Below are positions 1 to 7,744 of a stretch of 64,000 bases of DNA, one piece after another (positions within the stretch are counted from its first letter, which is position 1; each line of letters starts with the position of its first letter). This DNA comes from Schaalia canis (GTDB lineage: Bacteria; Actinomycetota; Actinomycetes; Actinomycetales; Actinomycetaceae), in assembly GCF_003858455.1 (NCBI RefSeq), contig NZ_RQZF01000002.1:62001-126000 (forward strand). Reading direction: 5' to 3'. The notes beneath the pieces were generated by a model. That model searched no databases. It saw only the letters and a list, made by a program, of their open reading frames with translations, and was not told the DNA's origin. The translations under genes were made by a program, and so were the position numbers.

Positions 1-50
1 CCACACGGGAGATGCGGGCAATATGGCGCGGAGGAACTCATGCGCACCAT
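1..50 (-). CDS. 5' end of a gene downstream of moeA, cut by the window
   Basis: Just after the moeA stop codon the minus strand carries a strong AGGAGG ribosome site, and an ATG follows about 8 bases later (ATG at 50). The reading frame stays open to the window edge, giving only about 16 codons (MVRMSSSAPYCP...). A second possible ATG overlaps the moeA stop (TAATG, at 75) in another frame, so the start is uncertain. In related actinobacteria an N-acetyltransferase often follows moeA, but too little is visible to name this gene. Confidence 0.35.
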   Translation of the reverse strand, partial: MVRMSSSAPYCPHLPC

Positions 51-74
51 CTCGCCAACCTCCTACAGACGCCA

Positions 75-1301
75 TTACTCAAGCACCATGCATTGCAAGA
101 TGTCGCCCGCACGCACATTCGTCACGTCCTCGGGGACGACAGCCAGGGCGTTTGAATCTGACAACGCTGAGAGCAGTAACGAGGCCGGTACGCCCATGAC
201 CTTCGCCTGATAACCCGAGCGGGGGTCGCCGCTGAGTCGTACGCGCACGAACTCGCGACGGCCTCGCGGGGAGTACCAGGAACGGTCCACAGCGGCCCTT
301 ACTGAGGGGCGGTTGACGGAGGTCCATCCCTGCATGTGACGCAGGGCGGGACGAACGTAGACCTCGAAGCAAACCTGAGCCGAGACTGGATCACCGGGCA
401 GGCAGAAGATCGGAATACCTGGGTTGTTATCGTCTCCGCCGACGGTGCCCACACCCATGATGTGTCCTGGCCAGGCTGCCACGTTGTCGAAGCGCACGGT
501 TCCTAGGGCTCCGAGGACTTCACGGACGGTGTCGCCTGAGCCGTAGGAGATGCCGCCGGTGGTGAGGATGAGGTCGGCGCGGACAAGCTGATCCTCGATC
601 GTTTCAGACAGGGCGAAGCGCTCGTCGGGTACGGCTGCCACGCGGAAGGTCTGCGCACCGGCGTCGGCAATAGCCGAAGATAGTGCATGTCCATTGGCGT
701 CAAAAACGGTACCGGGTCGCGCCTGGCGGCCAGGTTCTACGAGTTCGTCGCCAATCGATAAGATCACGACGCGGGGGCGCGGGTGGACGAGGACGCGTGA
801 ACGCCCCACGCCTGCCAGCAGGGCAATTTGGCGGGCGCCCAGGCGGGTGCCTTTGCGTAGGACAACGGAGCCTTCCTTAACGTCTTCGGCCTTGCGGCGA
901 ATATTTTCCCCTACTGCAGGCTGGGTGCGGGCGGCTACCTTGGCGACGCCGTGGTCAGTGAACTCAAGGGCGATGACGGCATCTGCACCGGAAGGCATGG
1001 GCGCGCCAGAGGCAATGCGGATGGCCATACCGGCAAGGAGCGCCGAGGGGTTGACGTCGCCTGCACGTACTTCTTCGGTGACTGGCAGTGTGACTGGAGC
1101 ATCCGGTGTGGCTCCCGCGAGGTCTTGGGCGCGCACGGCGTAGCCGTCGCATGCGGCAAGGTCGGCCACGGGCAGGTTGAAGGGGGCTTCGACGTCCTCG
1201 GCAAGCACGCAGGTGACGGCGTCAGCGAGCTGGACGTCCAGGGGTGGCTGTTGGCCGACGGCTGCTAGGCAGTCCTGGTAGAACTCTGCAACGGAACGCA
1301 T
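75..1301 (-). CDS. moeA: MoeA, molybdopterin molybdenumtransferase
   Basis: Inserts molybdate into adenylylated molybdopterin, the last common step of molybdenum cofactor synthesis in the cytoplasm. The 408-aa length is normal for MoeA. The protein starts MRSVAEFYQDCL and contains the family segments PVADLAACDGYAVRAQD (domain III entry) and IRIASGAPMPSGADAVI, followed by the MPT-binding fold with TGGISYGSGD and a C-terminal beta-barrel domain. The frame stays open up to 1760, but that extension is Pro/Arg/His-rich and unlike the family, so the ATG at 1301, preceded by an AGGAG-like site, is taken as the start. That ATG overlaps the stop of a small upstream frame (TAATG). No other molybdenum gene is visible in the window. 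Confidence 0.95.
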   Translation of the reverse strand: MRSVAEFYQDCLAAVGQQPPLDVQLADAVTCVLAEDVEAPFNLPVADLAACDGYAVRAQDLAGATPDAPVTLPVTEEVRAGDVNPSALLAGMAIRIASGAPMPSGADAVIALEFTDHGVAKVAARTQPAVGENIRRKAEDVKEGSVVLRKGTRLGARQIALLAGVGRSRVLVHPRPRVVILSIGDELVEPGRQARPGTVFDANGHALSSAIADAGAQTFRVAAVPDERFALSETIEDQLVRADLILTTGGISYGSGDTVREVLGALGTVRFDNVAAWPGHIMGVGTVGGDDNNPGIPIFCLPGDPVSAQVCFEVYVRPALRHMQGWTSVNRPSVRAAVDRSWYSPRGRREFVRVRLSGDPRSGYQAKVMGVPASLLLSALSDSNALAVVPEDVTNVRAGDILQCMVLE

Positions 1302-1537
1302 TAGGCTTCCATCTCCTGGATCATGAGGGCGCTGAGCCTTTCGGCTTTGTTGTCGTCTTTGTGGGTGATTGCGGTAGTGGTGGTGAGGTGGCCCACCGGG
1401 CCGCTGGCACCGATCGAGGGCAGACCTGCAACGCGTGGTATCGCTGTGGAGCGCGCCTTGGTGCCCGACAGGAATTGGGAACCTGGGTGTGCGCCAGGAG
1501 ATACTGCGTGTCGGAGGTCGCATGCTCGTTCTACCAT
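1301..1537 (-). CDS. Possible small ORF translationally coupled to moeA
   Basis: A 78-codon frame whose stop overlaps the moeA ATG (TAATG). The product has a low-complexity Ser/Thr/His middle and a more charged tail (HKDDNKAERLSALMIQEMEA). The overlap resembles translational coupling, but the ribosome site is weak and I recognise no family. It may be a chance frame in the moeA leader. In many actinobacteria galU lies between the cyclo-ligase gene and moeA; it is absent here and this frame does not resemble GalU. Confidence 0.25.
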   Translation of the reverse strand: MVERACDLRHAVSPGAHPGSQFLSGTKARSTAIPRVAGLPSIGASGPVGHLTTTTAITHKDDNKAERLSALMIQEMEA

Positions 1538-1585
1538 GGTTCCAGCGTAGCCCAGTAGTGCGCGGCAACGGAGGTGACAGGCGCA

Positions 1586-2227
1586 GTGGAACTCGCGGGG
1601 GATCTAACCAAGGCGGAGCTTCGTTCGCGTATTCGTGTGCGTCGCCGTGAGCGTCGTCAAGAGGCTCGCAATCGTGCGTCTTCTGACGCTTGTGCGCGTG
1701 AGCGTGATGCTTTGCGGGCAAGTTGGGAGAATGCCTGTCTTTTCTTTGGGGTATCACCATATGCTCCCTCCACTTTTCCGGCTTTGTTCATGCCCCTGCC
1801 TACGGAGCCGGATGTGAGGGGGATTGTCGAGCGTACGCCTCGTTGCGTGCTTCCTATTGTGTGTGACGAGGCCGGTGCGCCGCTGCCGTGGCCGCAGTGG
1901 GGGCTGCATGTGGTGGGCGAGGATGACCTGTGGGTGGGGGATGCTCGCTGGCCCGCTCAACCGCGCACTCCGATTGACGCGCCCTTATGGGATGAGGTGA
2001 GTATCGTGTTGGCTCCTGCTTTGGCTGTTGATCGGGGCGGAGCGCGCGTCGGTCAGGGAGGCGGTTGGTATGATCGCGCGCTCGCTACCTTGCCTGAGGG
2101 GGTGCCCGTGGTGGCTGTGGTCTTTGATGATGAGGTGCTGGAGCCGGGGTTGATTCCGGTAGAGCCTCATGATCGTTTTATTGATGGGATTGTCTGCCCG
2201 AGTAGTTTCATCCCCACCGATGTTTAA
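1586..2227 (+). CDS. 5-formyltetrahydrofolate cyclo-ligase family protein
   Basis: Converts 5-formyltetrahydrofolate to 5,10-methenyltetrahydrofolate using ATP, recycling folate. The N-terminal basic helix (KAELRSRIRVRRRERRQEA) and the C-terminal signature RVGQGGGWYDRAL, then PHDRFIDGIVCPSSFIPT, are diagnostic of the MTHFS family. An in-frame GTG at 1574 overlaps the GGAGG at 1570-1574. The GTG at 1586 sits 11 bases after that site and is preferred; it gives 213 aa. The gene diverges from moeA and converges on mscL. Confidence 0.85.
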   Translation: MELAGDLTKAELRSRIRVRRRERRQEARNRASSDACARERDALRASWENACLFFGVSPYAPSTFPALFMPLPTEPDVRGIVERTPRCVLPIVCDEAGAPLPWPQWGLHVVGEDDLWVGDARWPAQPRTPIDAPLWDEVSIVLAPALAVDRGGARVGQGGGWYDRALATLPEGVPVVAVVFDDEVLEPGLIPVEPHDRFIDGIVCPSSFIPTDV

Positions 2228-2313
2228 CACTCTTTTGTTGCCCATGAAATAAGCAGGATATTTTCAGCCTATTCTAGGCTAATTCTTTTAGGCAATGCTG
2301 AATAAAAGCAAAA

Positions 2314-2348
2314 GCCGGGTGGGCCTCATATTATGAGGCCCACCCGGC
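2314..2348 (-). terminator. Intrinsic terminator of mscL
   Basis: A near-perfect inverted repeat with 17-base arms (2314-2330 and 2332-2348), rich in G+C at its base. Read on the minus strand it is followed by a T-rich run (TTTTGCTTTTATT), as in a classical rho-independent terminator for mscL. Its place between two converging genes means it may stop the plus-strand gene too, although that side lacks a T run. Confidence 0.88.
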
Positions 2349-2390
2349 CAAGACATATTAGGGCTATGTGCTATAACCCTTCAGCTCAAG

Positions 2391-2795
2391 TCACTTGGAG
2401 GCGAGCAGGTCGCGGATCTCGAGCAGGAGCTTTGCTTCGTCGGACACTGCAGGCTCTTCAGCGGCGGCAGCAGCTTCATCTTCCTTGAGCTTGGCCTGGC
2501 GGATTTCAGCCATCTTATTCATGGGAACAACGACGGTGAAGTAGATGGCAGCGGCAACCAGGAGGAACTGAACAACTGCGGACAGGAGCTTACCGGGCTC
2601 AACAAGAGAATCGCCCAGCATAAAGGCGCCGACGGAGTCGAAGTTCGGCTGACCGATCAGACCTGCAATGAGGGGGTTGATGAGGTTTTCAACCAGGGCG
2701 GTAACGATCTTGCCAAACGCACCACCAATGACAACACCGACTGCCAGGTCGATGACGTTACCGCGCGAAATGAAGTCCTTGAATCCTTGAAGCAT
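2391..2795 (-). CDS. mscL: MscL, large-conductance mechanosensitive channel
   Basis: Inner-membrane safety valve that opens on osmotic downshock. The 134-aa protein begins MLQGFKDFISRGNVIDLAVGVVIGGAFGKIV, which is the amphipathic N-terminal helix and first pore helix with the gating AVGVVIGGAFG. A periplasmic loop and a second membrane helix (LLSAVVQFLLVAAAIYFTVVVPMN) follow, ending in a charged cytoplasmic helix bundle. GAGGAAG lies just before the ATG. It appears to be transcribed alone and ends at the terminator at 2314. Confidence 0.96.
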   Translation of the reverse strand: MLQGFKDFISRGNVIDLAVGVVIGGAFGKIVTALVENLINPLIAGLIGQPNFDSVGAFMLGDSLVEPGKLLSAVVQFLLVAAAIYFTVVVPMNKMAEIRQAKLKEDEAAAAAEEPAVSDEAKLLLEIRDLLASK

Positions 2796-2999
2796 GATTC
2801 TTCCTCTGCTACTCAGTGAGGCAAATAATGACTATAAAATCTTCCCTCACCACATAAGATGCGCAAGTCGAATAGCATTTTGCGAGTAATAGACCACACC
2901 CAAATATCCAACATGCGAGACGTTTTCCCATTTACTGATATTTGAGAGCCTCATCAGTTAATGCCGCCGGGCTGTGCGCGGACTTATTTCACGATCGCC

Positions 3000-3239
3000 C
3001 TATAAGCGTGGCTGAGCGTGCGGCGGCACATTCTCCAACAATCGCACATCATTAGAGTCCGCATGCACTGGCCCATCCCCCCTATCATGCTCACTGACAC
3101 GTTCCTCCCACGACGGCGGCAAACCTCGCTCGATGAGGCGCTGATCAACCTCGCTCACCACCACAACCCGGCGGCGAGGACGCTTTCGCCTCGGAAGGTT
3201 TTCCGCAGTCCCTGCACTGTCGCGCTCACCATCAGCCAT
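3000..3239 (-). CDS. Small charged hypothetical protein
   Basis: A 79-codon frame 29 bases after the stop of the 1429-aa helicase-like gene, on the same strand. The product (MADGERDSAGTAENLPRRKRPRRRVVVVSEVDQRLIERGLPPSWEERV...) has a basic patch at about 17-24 followed by an acidic stretch. No signal peptide, membrane segment or known domain is visible. Its position suggests co-transcription with the helicase-like gene. The start has only a weak ribosome site. Confidence 0.55.
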   Translation of the reverse strand: MADGERDSAGTAENLPRRKRPRRRVVVVSEVDQRLIERGLPPSWEERVSEHDRGDGPVHADSNDVRLLENVPPHAQPRL

Positions 3240-3268
3240 GTCAGAATCTCGAACTCACATCTGAGGGC

Positions 3269-6200
3269 TTACAGTTCAGAGTCCGTAGAAGATTCTGAAG
3301 AACCGCCCTCAATGAGCTCAAGCACCACCGGTTCTGTCCGGCGAATGACGTTGGCCAGCACCGCATCTGTCTGAGCACCACGACGCACAAGACCCAAGGC
3401 TGTACGTAGCTCCTCAACCATCTCCTCAACAGAACGCTCAATTCCGTCGGAACGAATCCACGCTGCAACCTCGTCAAGTTGGTCATCACCGTAGGCAGAC
3501 AGCGGCAAGCCGCGAGCAACTGCCGGACGAGGCCCTCGCCCTTCACCTGTGTGCTGCTCAGCCCCGCTACGCTGGACAAACATCACGCCCGTTTCCTGCG
3601 CGTCACCCTGCAAAACAGCGTCAGCCTGCTCGGTGCCAATAATGTGCACCATGCCGGTCATCAACTCATCATGTCGTGCACGCGCCTCATTCGTTGACAG
3701 CAGAGCGGCTTCTTCCTCAGGATCAAGCTGAGCGGGCTCAATCTCAACGCGCGGCATATCAACCATCACAGGCTGCGCTGGGCCGTTGATCTCATCGACA
3801 GCGTCCAACACGAGCTGCACAATCGCCTCAGCAACCTTCGTCGGGTCGATAAACACTGCCATGGACAGTGCCGTGTAGACCTTCCACCCCTGCTCTTCAA
3901 GCATTGCTGGCCAGATGCGGTCACGTACTCGCAGGGATGGTTCAGCAACGTAAGTGGCATCATCTGTAAGAACAGCGACCAGAAGGCGACCCGGAACTTC
4001 AGGGTGGCCAATCGCCAGAGGAATACGCATCCCGCCTGCGATACCAATATTGGGCACAACCTCAAGACCCATGCCGTAAAGGCGATCTGCAAGGTCAATG
4101 AGCAGTCGATCCGGCTCAGACTCAAGGATCGGCCAACTATTGGGAGCGATCTCCTGCTGCCCGCCAGCAACCTGCAGGAGATCAACCAGCATCTGCGCGC
4201 CCTGAGCTGAAAGCCGGTCGCGGTCAATTTCATCGTGGCGGATACACGACACGACCGTCAGGTCCCCGCGAATCGTACGCAAAATATCGGCCATGAGGGC
4301 TTTGCCCTCTGGTGTGGAAAAGACACCAAAATCGTGGAGGACTCTGCCGTGTGGGGTCTTTGCGAAACCGACGGCAATGATAATGCGATCACGGCTGAGT
4401 CCCGACACTTGCGTGGGGTCAACAACGACGAAAGGTTCAGTAGCGTCAGAGACAAAGAAGGACGCCAAGCCTGGTTGGTTCGCAAGATGACGCTTCACAT
4501 CGTCACGGATCCGCTCTGCGTGACGCTCATTCAAGGCGATCACAGCGAGAGAACGCTCGGGGGTTTCCACCGCATGAGCGATAATGAGCTCCACTACCGC
4601 GGCAACTTCAGCAGCGGTTGATTCGACGGAATGAGCCCCAGGTGCGGGCATACCCGTGCCTTCACACCAGACAGCATTCACAGGCGCTTCCATGAACGAC
4701 CAGGGCACAGGGATGCCCGTGTGTTCAATCCCGTGGTGGCTCAGCAGACGCGCGGCCTGGTCATTCAAGCGGGTGGGCTGAATCTCTTGGGTCATCGTCG
4801 GCAGAATCTCTGCAAGGCGTTCCACCGGGCCGTTTTCTCGGGCGGCAGCCACGTCAGCGACCACAACCACCTGTCGGGCGCGGGCGATAATCGGAATCAG
4901 CTCCGACAAAGGCAGAGCATCAATGTCATCCAGGACAACAAGGTCTACACGATGCCCGATCGGCACAATCCAGGGCACCAGTGTTGGCAGGGTTAAGACA
5001 ACCGGCAGCAGATGCCCAATCAAGGGGTGTAGGGCGTAAAGTTCAAGCGCGTTGACGCTTCCTGGGGACTGCTGTGCTGCACTCAGCGCGGCCTGCAAAT
5101 CGGTGTGCTGGTCAGGCCGCGTAGCCAGGGCGTGCTGGCGCAAACGATGCAGATTATCCAAAGCCTGCGGAGCAAGAGATTCCACCTGTTCAACATCAAG
5201 GGCGCGCCCCTGGGCAAGTAATTCACCCAGATGTGCTGGCTCAAGGCCGCCCAATCCCTGTTCAGAGGCGAGCATGATACCCAAGATGGACGCCCACCAC
5301 GCCAGATCAAGTTCTGCATCAAGCATTTCAGGTTCAACATGTCGCGCGCGCAGGTCAGCGACAAGATCCTCAAGGCCTATGCCATTGAGTTCCTTCAAGG
5401 CTGCGACCCGTTTAGGCAGCTCAACCGCACCTTCAGGGTCTGCCGCCAGGCGGTCGCACAGGCGCGTCAGCGTTGGCAGGCCCATGCCAATAAGATCGGG
5501 GTGCCCGGTTGCGAGTATCGGCGCAATCCATTCCAGATCCGCACGGACAGAAGCTGTCAGTGCGATAGCCTCGTCCATGCGAGAAGGCAGGGTTGGCCAG
5601 CCGTCAGCGTCACAGTGGCGGCGCCATACCTCGCGTTTTTCTTGCACGAGGACGAGCTCGCGATGCAGGTCCTCGACGTGTCGGCCAGGCAGCAGCATGT
5701 CTTTTGCCTGCTTGACCAGGCGCACGCGTTGGGATCGCTTCATGGTGATGCCGTGATCCTTGCGCCACTGCTTCGGAGCAGTGGCGATCACCATGTCAGC
5801 AGCGGAACGCTCGAAAATTGCCGGACGGAAGACATCGAGTGCAGCCCGCACGCCTGCGAGCATTTCAAGTTGGCTCTCCCAGTGCTTCAGGCTTTGCGGA
5901 GTACTAATACCTGTTTCTGCAATGACGGCGTCGATACGAGCTTGCAGGTCAGGGAGGGACTCAGCAGAGAGGCGTCGGATGCGTTCAAGGATCTCAGGCA
6001 CTTGTTCGGCGGAGTTGATAACCGCACCGTTCCAGGCCTCATGGTTGCTCGTGCGGGAGAAAACCCCTAGTTGTGCAGCACGATGCAGGAGAGTACGGGC
6101 CCGGTCTCCCTGGTCGCGGGCGATGTTGAGGAGTACCTCTTCACGAAGGCGAACCTTCGTTCGGGGGGCCGGTCGCGCGCTTGTGATGTCGGTGAGCACC

Positions 6201-7558
6201 TGCAATGCGTCCGACGCGCTCACACCAAATTGACGGAAGGGCGCGTGCAAAGTGGCGGTGTAGTTCATCAGCGTCTGGCGCGTGCCGCGCAGTTGAGAAC
6301 GCATCGTCTCAAGAGCTTCAGGGGATTGAAGCGGACTCGTCTCCGACAGTGCGGTGGCAAGTCGTTCGCACAGTTGAGTGCCCGACTCGGCCGTTGCATC
6401 TACTCGTAGGGTCATTTCTTCAATGCCGAGCGCACGCATCCGGGCCTCAAGACGCGCGGTTCGTGCTTGTGCCCCGCCAATGTGCAAGGTCGAACGTCCA
6501 CGCATACCGGCCTCAGCAATGATTGCTGCGGTTATCCCCGCATCATCGGAGCCGTGGGGAACATTGACCAGCAGCGAACGCCCCTGTGCCAGCGCGTCCA
6601 GCACGTCTTGCTGGCGTGGAGTCAGATCACCAACGCCGCGTTCCTTCCATGGATCGCGGTCCGTGGGATTAGGTTCTGGCAGGTCGGCGCGTAACTTTTC
6701 TGCAATGCTCTGATCGCCCGCCAGTGCGCGCACGATGGGGGAGGAGGCGAGTGCACCATCCGCTTCGAGTTCTCGCAAGAGGTGTCCGGCGGGGTGCTCG
6801 AAAATACCGATGACAAGGTCGTCACGAAGGTCAAAACCAAGCAGGGCACCGCCAATTGCTCGGATGTGGGCGAGGGCGCGGCTGGGTGCAAAACCGTGGA
6901 CGGTACGGGCCTCGTTCATCAGACTGTCGATGTCGATGGTGACGCCCTTCGTGTTGAAGGCCCGTGCGAGTGCGGGAGCAACTTGTGCGCCCGACGTGAG
7001 GGTGACGAGGACGTCACCGTCGTGTTCTTCGAGGAATACGGGACGTAGGAGCGCTGGGGAGGTGAGTCGCGCTTCGTTGTGGGTCCACGAGGCGTTGCCG
7101 ATTGCCAGGTGGACAGTGCCGATACCGTGCCGGTTGGCGAGTTCAGCCGAGCGTGCGAGGATTTCGCGACAGCGTTCCAAGCCGCGCGCGTAGGCACTGG
7201 GTTCGCGCAGCAGGTTTGACAGTCGGGTAGTGTGTTCGGCGTAGAGTTGGGCCAGCCCGCCGGGGTGGGACTGCGCGAGGCTGAGGCGCGGGGCGTTCTC
7301 TGTCCCGCCAAGAGCCGTAATGGCTGAGAGCTCGTCGCGCCATGTGTCCAGGGCAGCATCAAAGGCATTTACGCTGTTAACAACATCCAGTACTGACCGG
7401 TCGCCGGCACTGCCGTTATCAGTGCCACGGGAAGACGGTGCTCCAGCACCGTCACTGTGTCCGTTATCAACGAAAGGCGCTCCAGAACCGTGCTCACTAC
7501 CTGAGGAGCCAGAAGAATCCTGCGAAGAGCCTGCGCGAGAGAAGAAAGATGGTGCCAC
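3269..7558 (-). CDS. DUF4011-type helicase relative with degenerate motor motifs
   Basis: A 1429-aa cytoplasmic protein. Residues ~65-260 match the DUF4011 N-terminal module seen in large SF1 helicases (ALDTWRDELSAI, TVHLAIGNASWTH, SPALLRPVFL). LTPRQQDVLDALAQGRSLLVNVPHGSDDAGIT at ~312-343 occupies the place of motif I, but the GxGKT P-loop is gone. The motif II region reads LVVLDDIDALP rather than DEAS/DEAQ. C-terminal segments resemble SF1 domain 2 (RSLAVIALNERHAERI; VDPTQVSGLSRDRIIIAVGF) and, at roughly 1150-1230, the small endonuclease-like domain that ends many of these proteins; there the usual IDLAV and IE-DG catalytic positions read IPLAI and VLTDD. The start is a GTG without a clear ribosome site; residues 1-55 are Ser/Gly-rich. 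Read by family resemblance, it looks like an ATPase-dead homologue. Confidence 0.75.
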   Translation of the reverse strand: MAPSFFSRAGSSQDSSGSSGSEHGSGAPFVDNGHSDGAGAPSSRGTDNGSAGDRSVLDVVNSVNAFDAALDTWRDELSAITALGGTENAPRLSLAQSHPGGLAQLYAEHTTRLSNLLREPSAYARGLERCREILARSAELANRHGIGTVHLAIGNASWTHNEARLTSPALLRPVFLEEHDGDVLVTLTSGAQVAPALARAFNTKGVTIDIDSLMNEARTVHGFAPSRALAHIRAIGGALLGFDLRDDLVIGIFEHPAGHLLRELEADGALASSPIVRALAGDQSIAEKLRADLPEPNPTDRDPWKERGVGDLTPRQQDVLDALAQGRSLLVNVPHGSDDAGITAAIIAEAGMRGRSTLHIGGAQARTARLEARMRALGIEEMTLRVDATAESGTQLCERLATALSETSPLQSPEALETMRSQLRGTRQTLMNYTATLHAPFRQFGVSASDALQVLTDITSARPAPRTKVRLREEVLLNIARDQGDRARTLLHRAAQLGVFSRTSNHEAWNGAVINSAEQVPEILERIRRLSAESLPDLQARIDAVIAETGISTPQSLKHWESQLEMLAGVRAALDVFRPAIFERSAADMVIATAPKQWRKDHGITMKRSQRVRLVKQAKDMLLPGRHVEDLHRELVLVQEKREVWRRHCDADGWPTLPSRMDEAIALTASVRADLEWIAPILATGHPDLIGMGLPTLTRLCDRLAADPEGAVELPKRVAALKELNGIGLEDLVADLRARHVEPEMLDAELDLAWWASILGIMLASEQGLGGLEPAHLGELLAQGRALDVEQVESLAPQALDNLHRLRQHALATRPDQHTDLQAALSAAQQSPGSVNALELYALHPLIGHLLPVVLTLPTLVPWIVPIGHRVDLVVLDDIDALPLSELIPIIARARQVVVVADVAAARENGPVERLAEILPTMTQEIQPTRLNDQAARLLSHHGIEHTGIPVPWSFMEAPVNAVWCEGTGMPAPGAHSVESTAAEVAAVVELIIAHAVETPERSLAVIALNERHAERIRDDVKRHLANQPGLASFFVSDATEPFVVVDPTQVSGLSRDRIIIAVGFAKTPHGRVLHDFGVFSTPEGKALMADILRTIRGDLTVVSCIRHDEIDRDRLSAQGAQMLVDLLQVAGGQQEIAPNSWPILESEPDRLLIDLADRLYGMGLEVVPNIGIAGGMRIPLAIGHPEVPGRLLVAVLTDDATYVAEPSLRVRDRIWPAMLEEQGWKVYTALSMAVFIDPTKVAEAIVQLVLDAVDEINGPAQPVMVDMPRVEIEPAQLDPEEEAALLSTNEARARHDELMTGMVHIIGTEQADAVLQGDAQETGVMFVQRSGAEQHTGEGRGPRPAVARGLPLSAYGDDQLDEVAAWIRSDGIERSVEEMVEELRTALGLVRRGAQTDAVLANVIRRTEPVVLELIEGGSSESSTDSEL

Positions 7559-7744
7559 GATGCCAACGCTACCGGCAGGCAGCGCCAGTCTCTATGTGGA
7601 ACGCCGACAAGCCTCCATTTCCAAGATGATTTCACAGTAAACCTTCAGGCTGTCAGCGGAGCTTGCGGTGAGTTCCACCTCGCAACAGGCACACCCCTGA
7701 CGTGGTTACGCAAGAGTACACAAAGACCGTGGAACAATGGGGGC

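Noticed and set aside
1302-1760. Upstream extension of the moeA frame (153 codons)
   Set aside because: Pro/Arg/His-rich, unlike MoeA, and it overlaps the divergent cyclo-ligase gene. The family start is the ATG at 1301.
5052-6233. Long plus-strand frames (234, 279 and 157 codons)
   Set aside because: Antisense to the helicase-like gene, Ser/Arg/Cys-rich, no family resemblance; produced by high G+C.
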